Part shown: positions 1 to 5,422 of the stretch, in pieces | Position numbering within the stretch: the first letter of the stretch is position 1 | Layout: each line of letters starts with the position of its first letter | DNA from: Brachybacterium sp. | GTDB taxonomy: Bacteria > Actinomycetota > Actinomycetes > Actinomycetales > Dermabacteraceae | Assembly (NCBI GenBank): GCA_027322375.1 | Contig: DAHVRS010000457.1 | Span: 1-5,422, forward strand | DNA length: 5,422 bases | Direction: 5' to 3' | Notes under the pieces: generated by a model | The model's database searches: none | The model's input: the letters and a program-made list of their open reading frames with translations, nothing else | Told to the model about the DNA's origin: nothing | Program-made: the position numbers and the translations under genes

Positions 1-2
1 GG

Positions 3-728
3 GTCAGCCTCGAGGTCTCGCCCGGCGAGATCCTCGCTGTGGTCGGGGAGTCCGGCTCCGGGAAGACCACGATCGGCCGCACGATCGCTGGTCTCGAGAA
101 GGTCAGCGACGGCAGCCTCACCGTGCTCGGGCACGAGATGCGCGGCATGAAGGAGAGGACCTTCCGGCCCCTGCGTAGCCGGATCGGTGTGGTCTTCCAG
201 GACCCCGCCACGTCCTTCAACCCGCACCTCACCATCGAGCAGTGCATCGCCGAGCCGCTCGTCGTCCATGAGCCGGCGCTCGAGGGCGCCGAGCGCAGCC
301 GGCGCGTGCGCGAGCTGCTTGAGGCGGTCGAGCTGCCCGGCCGCTATGCGGGCCGCTACCCGCACGAGCTCTCCGGCGGGCAGCGCCAGCGCGTCTCTCT
401 CGCCCGCGCGCTGGTGCTGGATCCCGAGCTGCTCATCGCTGATGAGCCGACCAGCGCGCTGGACGTGTCCGTGCAGGCCACCGTGCTCGAGCTGTTCCGC
501 TCCCTGCAGCAGCGCCTCGGCTTCGCCGCCCTGTTCATCAGCCATGACCTTGCCGTCGTCGACTCCCTCGCCCACCGCATCGGCGTGCTCTATCGCGGCG
601 AGCTCGTCGAGGAGGGCGTGGGACCGGACGTGCTGCAGCGGCCGCAGCACGAGTACACGAGAAAGCTCATCGCCTCCCTGCCGGTCCCTGATCCCGTCGA
701 GCAGGCACGGCGCCGGGAGGCGCGGTGA
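3..728 (+). CDS. Oligo/dipeptide ABC transporter ATP-binding protein, 5' partial
   Basis: This is the nucleotide-binding subunit of a peptide-type (Opp/Dpp) ABC importer. It hydrolyses ATP on the cytoplasmic face to drive uptake through a permease pair not present here. The reading frame is open from base 3, leaving 241 residues. Counting from there, I see Walker A GESGSGKTT (15-23), the Q-loop VVFQDPATSFNP (63-74), signature LSGGQRQR (123-130), Walker B LLIADEP (143-149), a D-loop SALD, and the H-loop ISHD (179-182). The C-terminal HEYTRKLIASLPVPDP is typical of the Opp/Dpp branch. Only the extreme N-terminus (A-loop region) is missing if this is a single-domain subunit. In Actinobacteria such domains are often the second half of a fused double ATPase, and the window cannot tell which applies. 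The stop overlaps the next gene's start (GTGA). Family assignment is secure; the substrate is inferred. Confidence 0.95.
   Translation, partial: VSLEVSPGEILAVVGESGSGKTTIGRTIAGLEKVSDGSLTVLGHEMRGMKERTFRPLRSRIGVVFQDPATSFNPHLTIEQCIAEPLVVHEPALEGAERSRRVRELLEAVELPGRYAGRYPHELSGGQRQRVSLARALVLDPELLIADEPTSALDVSVQATVLELFRSLQQRLGFAALFISHDLAVVDSLAHRIGVLYRGELVEEGVGPDVLQRPQHEYTRKLIASLPVPDPVEQARRREAR
715..720 (+). promoter_or_regulatory. Ribosome binding site for the metallophosphoesterase
   Basis: GGGAGG lies inside the last codons of the ABC ATPase gene, four bases before the GTG at 725. The spacing is short, but the purine core is strong. Together with the GTGA stop/start overlap it supports GTG 725 as the start and suggests translational coupling. 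Confidence 0.6.
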
Positions 729-1198
729 GTGACGGCATCATCCGTGATCGGCTCCGGTGTCGCGAGGACGGGACGTTCACGATCGTCCAGTTCAACGACA
801 CCCAGGACGGGGCGCGAGCGGACCGGCGCACCATCGCGCTGCAGGAGGCGGTGCTGGACGAGGTCCGTCCGGATCTCGCGCTCATCAACGGGGACGTCAT
901 CGACGGCTCGCCCACGAGCGCGCTCGAGGCGAAGCAGGCGCTGAACAATGTGGTGCTGCCGATGGAGGACCGCTCGATCCCGTGGACGCTCACCTTCGGC
1001 AATCACGACGAGGATTCCAGCGCCGTGACCGGCATGGACGAGGCGGCGTATGTGGACTTCGTGCGCCAGTACCGCCACAACCTCACCACGCACGGCGCCA
1101 CCGGGATCACCGGCACCGGCAACCAGGTCCTCACTGTGCGATCACGCGGCGGCGAGCGCGATGCCTTCGCGGTGTGGCTGCTGGACTCCGGACGGGGC

Positions 1199-1222
1199 GC
1201 GCTGAGTCGCGCTGCTCAGCGC
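1199..1222. repeat. 8-bp inverted repeat (hairpin) at the convergent gene ends
   Basis: GCGCTGAG (1199-1206) and CTCAGCGC (1215-1222) are perfect reverse complements around an 8-base loop. The 3' arm contains the stop codon of the minus-strand small gene (1216-1218), and the site sits just past the point where the phosphoesterase breaks off. It could be a weak terminator for the recQ unit or a bidirectional one, but no T-tract follows on either strand. The terminator role is inferred. Confidence 0.4.
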
Positions 1223-1377
1223 AGCAGAGAGAGGACCAGGAGCACCAGCCCGACGGGCAGCACCACGAGGACGCCGCCGAGCGTGAGCACGAGGGCGAGG
1301 ACGAGGTTCGGCTGCATCGTCGAGCGCGGCACCGGCTCGGCGGGCGGCGGTGCGAACGGGGCCTCTGGATCATCCAT
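1216..1377 (-). CDS. Small single-span membrane protein, 53 aa, downstream of recQ
   Basis: I do not recognise a named family. The protein has a proline- and acid-rich N-terminus (residues 1-20, MDDPEAPFAPPPAEP...) and then one long hydrophobic stretch (about 24-51, Leu/Val-rich with GG at 34-35 and Pro at 41), ending in a single Arg. This looks like a one-helix membrane peptide, or less likely a tight hairpin bent at the proline. ATG at 1377 lies two bases after the recQ stop (TGA-CG-ATG). GGAAG in the recQ 3' end, about 10 bases upstream, is a plausible ribosome site. An internal ATG at residue 21 (1317) has no visible ribosome site and is less likely. The spacing makes co-transcription and coupled translation with recQ very likely. 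The strongly hydrophobic, well-ordered composition supports a real gene. Function is unknown, and a link to DNA repair cannot be assumed from position alone. Confidence 0.7.
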   Translation of the reverse strand: MDDPEAPFAPPPAEPVPRSTMQPNLVLALVLTLGGVLVVLPVGLVLLVLSLLR

Positions 1378-1379
1378 CG

Positions 1380-3275
1380 TCAGGGCGCTTCCGGCAGGGC
1401 CTCGAGCACGGCCTCGCCGTACTCGGCGAGCTTCTTCGCCCCCACGCCGCTGACCGTCCCGAGCTGCTGCATGGACGTCGGCGCGGTCTCCACGATCCCC
1501 ACCAGGGTCGCGTCGGAGAACACCATGTACGGCGGGATCTGCTTCTCCTTCGCGACCGAGGTGCGCCAGGCACGCAGCGCCTCGAAGCGCTCCCGCTGTA
1601 CCGGCTCGAGGGTCTCCGCGGCGCGGGAGGCGCCGGAGGCGCTGCGGCCCGTGCGGCGGGCGGCACGCTGAGGGCTGCGGTCCAGGGCGAGCTCGATCGT
1701 CTCCTCGCCGCGCAGCACCGGCCCAGAGCGCTCGCCGGGGACGAGCACGCCGAAGTCGCCGACCGCCTCGAGCACCCCGCGGGCCAGCAGCTGCCGGATC
1801 GCGGTGCGCCACTGCTTCTCGGAGAGCTCCTCGCCGATCCCCCACACGCTCAGCTCGTGGTGGCGGGAGGTCAGGGAGCGCTCGCTCTCCCTCCCCAGCA
1901 GCACATCGATCACCTGGCCGGCGCCGAAGCGCTGCCCCCGCTCGCGGTCCAGACGGATCACCGCGGAGAGCAGCTTTTGCGCCGCGACCGTCGCATCCCA
2001 GGTCTGCGGCGGGGCGAGGCAGGTGTCGCAGTTCCCGCAGGGGGAGGAGTCCTGCCCGAAGTAGCGCAGCAGCTGGACGCGCCGGCACGAGACCGTCTCG
2101 CACAGGGCGAGCATCGCGTCCAGATGGGCGCGGGAGCTGCGCTTGTACTGCTCGGAACCCTCCCCGGACTCGATGAACTTCCGCTGGCTGACCACATCGC
2201 CGAGTCCGTAGGCCATCCACGCTGTGGACGGCAGCCCGTCACGGCCCGCACGGCCCGTCTCCTGGTAGTAGCCCTCGATGGACTTGGGCAGGTCGAGATG
2301 CGCCACGAAGCGCACGTCGGGTTTGTCGATCCCCATCCCGAAGGCGATGGTCGCGACCATGATCAGCCCGTCGGCGCGGAGGAACCGCTCCTGATGGTCC
2401 TGGCGCACCTCGGGCGGGAGCCCCGCGTGATAGGGGAGGGCGGGGATGCCGCGGTCGGCGAGCCACTGCGCGGTGGTCTCCACCGACTTTCGCGAGAGGC
2501 AGTAGACGATGCCGGAATCGCCCTCGTGCTCGGCCGCGATCAGCCGCAGCAGCTGCTCCCGCGGGGAGGCCTTCGGCTCGATGCGGTACTGGATGTTCGG
2601 GCGGTCGAAGCTCGCCACGAAGTGCCGTGCCTGCTCGAGACGGAGCCGCTCGGTGAGCTCGCGGTGCGTCTGCTCGGTCGCGGTGGCGGTGAGCGCGATC
2701 CGGGGCACGCCCGGGAAGGCGTCGGCGAGCATCGACAGCCCCAGATAGTCGGGGCGGAAGTCATGACCCCACTGGGAGACGCAGTGCGCCTCGTCGATCG
2801 CGATGAGCGCGAGCTGGGCCCGCTGCAGCAGCTGCACCGTGCGCGGCAGCACGAGCCGCTCCGGCGCCATGTACAGCAGATCCAGCTCCCCGGCGAGCAG
2901 CTGCTGCTCGACCGCCTGCGCCTCATGCAGATCGAGGGTCGAGTTCAGGTACGCGGCGCGCAGACCCACCGCCTCGAGCGCGGCGACCTGGTCCGCCATC
3001 AGCGCGATCAGCGGGGAGACGACGATCCCCGTCCCCTCGCGCAGCAGCGCCGGGATCTGGTAGCACAGCGACTTGCCGCCGCCGGTGGGCATGAGCACCA
3101 CCGCGTCGCCGCCGGAGGCGACCTGCTCGATGATCGCGGCCTGGTCCCCGCGGAAGGCGTCATAGCCGAAGACCCGCGAGAGGATCGCGAGCGCCTCCTG
3201 CGAGCGGTCCTGTGATGCTCCCGTCGCTGCGCCGTCGACGGTGGGGACGGGGGCGGAGGCGGGCGGCATGCTCAT
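1380..3275 (-). CDS. recQ: ATP-dependent DNA helicase RecQ
   Basis: RecQ is a 3'-to-5' superfamily 2 helicase that unwinds recombination and replication intermediates in the cytoplasm. From ATG 3275 the protein has 631 residues, close to the usual bacterial length. In order: motif 0 YDAFRGDQ (38-45), Walker A MPTGGGKS (62-69), DEAH (161-164) followed by the RecQ aromatic-rich loop [10 protein letters not shown] (168-177), motif III TATAT (196-200), motif [13 protein letters not shown] (256-266), motif [15 protein letters not shown] (308-321), and motif [12 protein letters not shown] (338-347) with its arginines. Four zinc cysteines follow at about 397, 413, 416 and 419 (CRR...CGNCDTC), then a winged helix (about 425-525), a basic linker (about 534-553) and an HRDC domain (about 560-627). 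All key residues are present, so it should be active. Alternative starts are GTG 3284, which would overlap the apparent -10 box, and ATG 3269. ATG 3275 is chosen because the -10 lies seven bases upstream, as in leaderless mRNAs. The small membrane gene follows after two bases. Confidence 0.96.
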   Translation of the reverse strand: MSMPPASAPVPTVDGAATGASQDRSQEALAILSRVFGYDAFRGDQAAIIEQVASGGDAVVLMPTGGGKSLCYQIPALLREGTGIVVSPLIALMADQVAALEAVGLRAAYLNSTLDLHEAQAVEQQLLAGELDLLYMAPERLVLPRTVQLLQRAQLALIAIDEAHCVSQWGHDFRPDYLGLSMLADAFPGVPRIALTATATEQTHRELTERLRLEQARHFVASFDRPNIQYRIEPKASPREQLLRLIAAEHEGDSGIVYCLSRKSVETTAQWLADRGIPALPYHAGLPPEVRQDHQERFLRADGLIMVATIAFGMGIDKPDVRFVAHLDLPKSIEGYYQETGRAGRDGLPSTAWMAYGLGDVVSQRKFIESGEGSEQYKRSSRAHLDAMLALCETVSCRRVQLLRYFGQDSSPCGNCDTCLAPPQTWDATVAAQKLLSAVIRLDRERGQRFGAGQVIDVLLGRESERSLTSRHHELSVWGIGEELSEKQWRTAIRQLLARGVLEAVGDFGVLVPGERSGPVLRGEETIELALDRSPQRAARRTGRSASGASRAAETLEPVQRERFEALRAWRTSVAKEKQIPPYMVFSDATLVGIVETAPTSMQQLGTVSGVGAKKLAEYGEAVLEALPEAP

Positions 3276-3282
3276 GCCCGCC

Positions 3283-3288
3283 ACTCTA
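3283..3288 (-). promoter_or_regulatory. Putative -10 box of a leaderless recQ promoter
   Basis: On the minus strand TAGAGT (a TANNNT match) is followed by seven bases (GGCGGGC) and then the ATG at 3275. There is no good SD before ATG 3275. This -10-to-ATG spacing is the usual one for leaderless transcripts in Actinobacteria, where transcription begins at the A of ATG. I see no convincing -35 hexamer. The site implies that recQ can be expressed independently of the exporter gene upstream. Confidence 0.5.
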
Positions 3289-3323
3289 GGCCGCGGCAGC
3301 GACGCCCTGCGAGCGCGCGCACG

Positions 3324-3365
3324 GGGGTGTGGACGGGCTGCTCATTCGTCCTTCGCCCACACCCC
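3324..3365. repeat. 9-bp inverted repeat across the exporter's 3' end
   Basis: GGGGTGTGG (3324-3332) pairs perfectly with CCACACCCC (3357-3365) around 24 bases. A nested 5-bp stem, GGACG (3331-3335) with CGTCC (3347-3351), is an alternative fold. The structure covers the exporter's last codons and its stop (3342-3344), just upstream of the recQ promoter. It may terminate or attenuate read-through from the exporter into recQ, but there is no U-tract, so a role as an intrinsic terminator is uncertain. Confidence 0.35.
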
Positions 3366-4901
3366 GGTGTCCACCGGCGGGCCGATCACGAGGGCGGCCA
3401 TCACCCCGAGAGCGGCGAGCCCGAGCGGCAGCAGCATCGCATCGGCCATCGCGGCGGAGTACGGGGCGTGCAGCAGCGCAGGCAGCGTGCCGGTGCGGAC
3501 CCCGTCGGGCGCCCCGGCGGGCGCCGCGCCGTCCCCGAGCGCGGCGGTGATCCGCGCGGTGATCCGATCCGCCATGAGGACGGCGATCGCGGCGGAGCCG
3601 AGCACCGAGCCGACCTGGCGCGTCTCGTTGTAGACCCCGGAGCCGGCGCCCGCGAGGGAGGGCGGGAGATTCCGTGTTGCGGTGAGGGACAGCGGACCCC
3701 AGATGAACGCGTTCCCGAGCCCGACCAGCACGAACGAGGCGAGGAGGAGCAGGACCGAGGCGCCCGGCGCCATGAGCAGAGCGAGCGCGCCGAGGCCCGC
3801 CGCGAGCGCCGCGAAGCCGCCGAGGACGAGCCACCGCGGATCATGCACCACCATCCAGCGGCCGACGAACGGGGCGAGCCCCAGTGAGAGCATGGCCGAC
3901 GGCGCGGTCATGAGCGCCGCCTGTGTCGGGCTCATCCCCAGCACCTGCTGGAAGAAGAGCGTCGTCGGGATCGCGAAGGTGAGCACCGTCGCGCCCATCA
4001 GCGCGATCGCCGCGGTCGCGACGGAGAAGTTCCTGTCCCGGAACAGCGACAGCGGCACGAGCGGCTCACGAGGATTCACCGCCTGCCACAGCAGGAACAC
4101 CGCGAAGATCACGGCGCCGGTGATGATGAGGCCGGGGACGCTGAGCGGAAGCCTGGTGTCCACCGGCCCGAGGACGAGCGAGTCCGTGATCGTGCCCCAG
4201 TCGTAGGTGTCTCCCTCCTGGATCCCGAAGACCAGCAGGAACAGTCCCGTCGCCGAGAGCACCACCCCGAGCCAGTCGAAGGAGTGCGCGCGGTGGGAGA
4301 AGCGGGGCACGTTCCGCAGCACGAGCACCAGGGCGAGGACGCCGACGGGCACGTTGACGAAGAAGATCCACTGCCAGCCCGGGCCGTCCACGAGCACCCC
4401 GCCGAGCACGGGGCCGACGAGGCTCGCGACCCCGGCCGTCGCGCCCCACACCGCCATCGCCTGCCCTCGCTGCTGCGGCGCGAACATGCGGGTGATCATC
4501 GACATGGTCTGCGGCGTCATCAGCCCCGCCCCGAGACCCTGCACGACGCGCGCGAGGATCAGCATCTCGACCCCGTCCGCGAGACCGCACCACAGGCTCG
4601 AGGCGGTGAACACGAACAGCCCCACCACATAGACGGCCTTCAGCCCGTACCGGTCCCCGAGGCGTCCGGTGATCAGCAGCGGCACCGCATAGGCGAGCAG
4701 ATAGGCGCTTGTGACCCAGAGCAGGCTCGTCAGGTCCGCGTCGAGATCCTCCTGCATCCGCGGGATCGCGACGGTGACGATCGTGGTGTCGACCAGGATC
4801 ATGAAGAACCCCAGCACGATCGACCACAGCGCGGCCCATGGGCGGTCCAGGCGCGGATCGCGAGGCCTCCTGGACGGGGAGAGGGACGCGGCTGGCGGCA
4901 T
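3342..4901 (-). CDS. DHA2-family MFS drug exporter (EmrB/QacA-like), 14 TM
   Basis: This is a proton-coupled multidrug-type exporter of the major facilitator superfamily in the plasma membrane, with 519 residues. I count about 14 hydrophobic helices: roughly 22-44, 61-79, 89-106, 112-133, 149-170, 176-196, 208-228, 254-273, 297-320, 327-346, 357-377, 381-405, 427-444 and 486-506. DHA2 hallmarks are the TM1 motif VDTTIVTVAIP (37-47) with membrane-embedded Asp38, motif A GRLGDRYGLK (79-88), Arg118 in ARVVQGLGAG, and the TM5 antiporter motif C region GPVLGGVL (163-170) followed by WQWIFFVNVPVG (176-187). A periplasmic-type loop EGDTYDWGTITD (229-240) lies between helices 7 and 8. The start at ATG 4901 has GGAGG nine bases upstream; an in-frame start at 4946 would add 15 basic residues and has no such support. 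Substrates cannot be read from the sequence. No regulator is encoded next to it. It lies 66 bases upstream of recQ and is divergent from the Ltp-like gene. Confidence 0.93.
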   Translation of the reverse strand: MPPAASLSPSRRPRDPRLDRPWAALWSIVLGFFMILVDTTIVTVAIPRMQEDLDADLTSLLWVTSAYLLAYAVPLLITGRLGDRYGLKAVYVVGLFVFTASSLWCGLADGVEMLILARVVQGLGAGLMTPQTMSMITRMFAPQQRGQAMAVWGATAGVASLVGPVLGGVLVDGPGWQWIFFVNVPVGVLALVLVLRNVPRFSHRAHSFDWLGVVLSATGLFLLVFGIQEGDTYDWGTITDSLVLGPVDTRLPLSVPGLIITGAVIFAVFLLWQAVNPREPLVPLSLFRDRNFSVATAAIALMGATVLTFAIPTTLFFQQVLGMSPTQAALMTAPSAMLSLGLAPFVGRWMVVHDPRWLVLGGFAALAAGLGALALLMAPGASVLLLLASFVLVGLGNAFIWGPLSLTATRNLPPSLAGAGSGVYNETRQVGSVLGSAAIAVLMADRITARITAALGDGAAPAGAPDGVRTGTLPALLHAPYSAAMADAMLLPLGLAALGVMAALVIGPPVDTGVWAKDE

Positions 4902-4910
4902 GCGGATGAT

Positions 4911-4915
4911 CCTCC
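4911..4915 (-). promoter_or_regulatory. Shine-Dalgarno that fixes the exporter start
   Basis: On the minus strand GGAGG is followed by nine bases and ATG at 4901. This strong site is the reason for preferring 4901 over the longer in-frame alternative starting at 4946. Confidence 0.8.
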
Positions 4916-4950
4916 GAACGTGGGCGGGGCTCCGGCGGGGGAGCACGTGC

Positions 4951-4956
4951 AGAGTA
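4951..4956 (-). promoter_or_regulatory. Possible -10 box of the exporter promoter
   Basis: Minus-strand TACTCT fits the actinobacterial TANNNT -10 pattern and would give a leader of roughly 40 bases containing the GGAGG site. No good -35 hexamer is seen 16-19 bases upstream, so this is tentative. Confidence 0.3.
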
Positions 4957-5050
4957 CGCCGGGAGCGAGGACGGCAGGTGGCCTGATCACGCCGGAGAAC
5001 GCGGATGTGTCATGATTTCGTGTTCGGGTGTCCGGAAGTTTATGCGCGGA

Positions 5051-5065
5051 CGTTCCTTTCGTTCC
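5051..5065 (+). repeat. Direct repeat CGTTCC-TTT-CGTTCC
   Basis: Two identical CGTTCC hexamers are separated by TTT (9-base period), directly before the SD of the Ltp-like gene. In this position they could be a protein-binding site or part of the 5' leader. A chance repeat is also possible. Confidence 0.35.
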
Positions 5066-5066
5066 C

Positions 5067-5074
5067 GGAGAGGA
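5067..5074 (+). promoter_or_regulatory. Shine-Dalgarno of the Ltp-like gene
   Basis: GGAGAGGA ends seven bases before ATG 5082, an ideal arrangement. It supports ATG 5082 over the in-frame ATG at 5088 and over an upstream GTG at 5028. Confidence 0.75.
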
Positions 5075-5081
5075 CTCTGAG

Positions 5082-5422
5082 ATGACCATGCCGTCACCGC
5101 CGACCACGACGAAGCGCCGCTGGATCATTGCGGCCGGCTGTCTTGGTCTCGCGGTGCTCGCCGTCCTGTCTGCAGGCGCCTTGGTGATCATCCTCAGACC
5201 CGGGGGCTCCATCGGCGTCGGCGGGTACGAGCCTTCTGCCGAGCATCCCCGGGCGCTCCGGGAGGAGCCCAGTTCACAGAGGCACAGGCCCAGTACGCGG
5301 TGGACAACATCGAGGTGGACTGGAACGAGAGCGCGCTGACGTACGCCGAGAAGTACGTGGAGGATCGACACCCCTCGAAGCAGAGCGTCGATGACGTGCT
5401 CGTCTCCCGGCACGGCGGGTGG
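5082..5422 (+). pseudogene. Membrane-anchored Ltp-domain protein, frameshifted and 3' partial
   Basis: The N-terminus (frame from 5082) has a short Thr/Pro segment, KRR (11-13) and one hydrophobic helix (about 14-38), so it is probably anchored with the rest outside. Cys20 in AAGC resembles a lipobox, but too few hydrophobic residues precede it. This frame stops at 5337-5339 after an Arg/Ser-rich tail. From about 5250 to the right edge, another frame (codons starting at 5273) encodes FTEAQAQYAVDNIEVDWNES, then an Ala/Tyr/Glu helix and SKQSVDDVLVSRHGGW. This matches the Ltp repeat (host cell surface-exposed lipoprotein, Pfam Lipoprotein_Ltp), named for the superinfection-exclusion protein of phage TP-J34. 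That frame has no start codon upstream within the gene. Adding one C or G in CCCCGGG (5247-5253) joins the two into ...AEHP[P/R]GAPGGAQFTEAQAQ.... I infer a one-base deletion, either a natural mutation or a sequencing error. The window cuts the gene about one repeat in. Many actinobacterial chromosomes carry Ltp-domain proteins of unknown role. Confidence 0.7.

Larger units (their letters stand above)
725..1453 (+). pseudogene. Calcineurin-like metallophosphoesterase, 3'-truncated
   Basis: The first 157 or so residues are a clear calcineurin-like (Dcr2/purple-acid-phosphatase-like) metallophosphoesterase, a family that hydrolyses phosphoesters at a two-metal centre. Visible motifs are VQFNDTQD (21-28, first metal motif, with Gln where DxH has His), LINGDVIDG (53-61, GD motif), FGNHDED (91-97, GNH[DE] motif) and AVWLLDSGR (149-157). 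After Arg157 (base 1195) the family resemblance ends. The frame continues for 85 Arg/Ser/Thr/Pro-rich residues to 1453, but that stretch is antisense to the 53-residue gene and the end of recQ. From my knowledge of the family, the second half should carry a metal-binding His and a GH(D/x)H motif; neither is present. I therefore read it as a gene that lost its 3' half, probably non-functional. It starts with GTG, overlapping the ABC gene by four bases, so it belongs to the peptide-transport operon. No signal peptide is seen, so it was probably cytoplasmic. Confidence 0.75.
4902..5081. other. Divergent intergenic region between exporter and Ltp-like gene
   Basis: These 180 bases must hold the promoters of both divergent genes. 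The exporter-proximal half (about 4915-4980) is very GC-rich. The half nearer the Ltp-like gene (about 5005-5064) is noticeably AT-richer, as expected of promoter DNA. CATGAT (5011-5016) is the best -10-like hexamer on the plus strand, but no matching -35 is seen. I find no strong palindromic operator and no small ORF worth calling. Confidence 0.5.

Noticed and set aside
1350..3215. A 621-codon open frame antisense to nearly all of recQ
   Set aside because: It mirrors the GC-rich codons of recQ. Its translation is Arg/Gly/Leu/His-rich without recognisable motifs, while the minus strand encodes a complete RecQ with every motif.
4902..4946. 15-residue N-terminal extension of the MFS exporter starting at 4946
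   Set aside because: The downstream ATG at 4901 has a strong GGAGG at ideal distance. The extension is Arg-rich and would translate through that ribosome site.
4284..5015. A 243-codon plus-strand frame over the exporter 5' end and intergenic region
   Set aside because: It is rich in His/Arg/Pro/Gly, lacks motifs and a ribosome site, and lies opposite a well-supported 14-helix transporter.
5034..5054. ECF-sigma-like GGAAG...CGTT elements upstream of the Ltp-like gene
   Set aside because: The spacer is only about 12 bases, too short for known ECF promoters (about 15-18). The next CGTT is too far away.
5138..5150. Lipoprotein signal (AAGC lipobox-like) in the Ltp-like protein
   Set aside because: Only about three hydrophobic residues precede the Cys, and the long hydrophobic stretch follows it. 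This fits a transmembrane anchor better than a lipidation site.
4799..5413. A 204-codon minus-strand frame crossing the divergent intergenic region
   Set aside because: It overlaps both the start of the exporter and the whole Ltp-like gene. Its composition is not protein-like, and the plus-strand frames explain the region better.
1..5422. CRISPR arrays, tRNA/rRNA genes, insertion sequences
   Set aside because: I looked for regularly spaced repeats, cloverleaf or rRNA-like stretches and transposase motifs with terminal repeats, and saw none.

Overview
The window reads as chromosome from a high-GC actinobacterium. Codon third positions are almost all G or C, Shine-Dalgarno (SD) sites are strong GGAGG types, one promoter has the leaderless layout common in Actinobacteria, and the proteins look actinobacterial. 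Brachybacterium or another Dermabacteraceae member is my best guess; this is an impression from protein style, not a search result.

Layout. (1) Positions 3-728 (+) hold the 3' part of an oligo/dipeptide-type ABC transporter ATPase, cut by the left edge. A GTGA overlap couples it to (2) a calcineurin-like metallophosphoesterase starting at 725 (+). Its family-like sequence stops abruptly near 1195, about halfway through the domain, and the frame then runs to 1453 through antisense sequence, so I call it a 3'-truncated pseudogene. (3) On the minus strand, recQ (3275 down to 1380) encodes a full-length RecQ helicase with helicase core, zinc site, winged helix and HRDC domain. Two bases after its stop begins a 53-residue single-span membrane protein (1377 down to 1216). 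(4) Upstream on the same strand is a DHA2-type, 14-helix MFS exporter (4901 down to 3342). (5) After a divergent intergenic region (4902-5081), a plus-strand gene starts at 5082. It has an N-terminal membrane anchor and an Ltp-type repeat domain (phage TP-J34 Ltp family). The anchor and the repeat lie in different frames, so one base appears to be missing near 5247-5253. The gene runs off the right edge.

How the genes work together. The left pair looks like the end of a peptide-uptake operon with an added phosphoesterase that has since been broken. recQ and the small membrane protein form a tight two-gene unit that probably has its own leaderless promoter. The exporter and the Ltp-like gene are divergent and share one intergenic region; nothing else in the sequence links them. 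There are no tRNA or rRNA genes, CRISPR arrays or insertion sequences that I can see. The least routine signals are the truncation junction at about 1196, the small protein coupled to recQ, and the frameshifted Ltp-domain gene.
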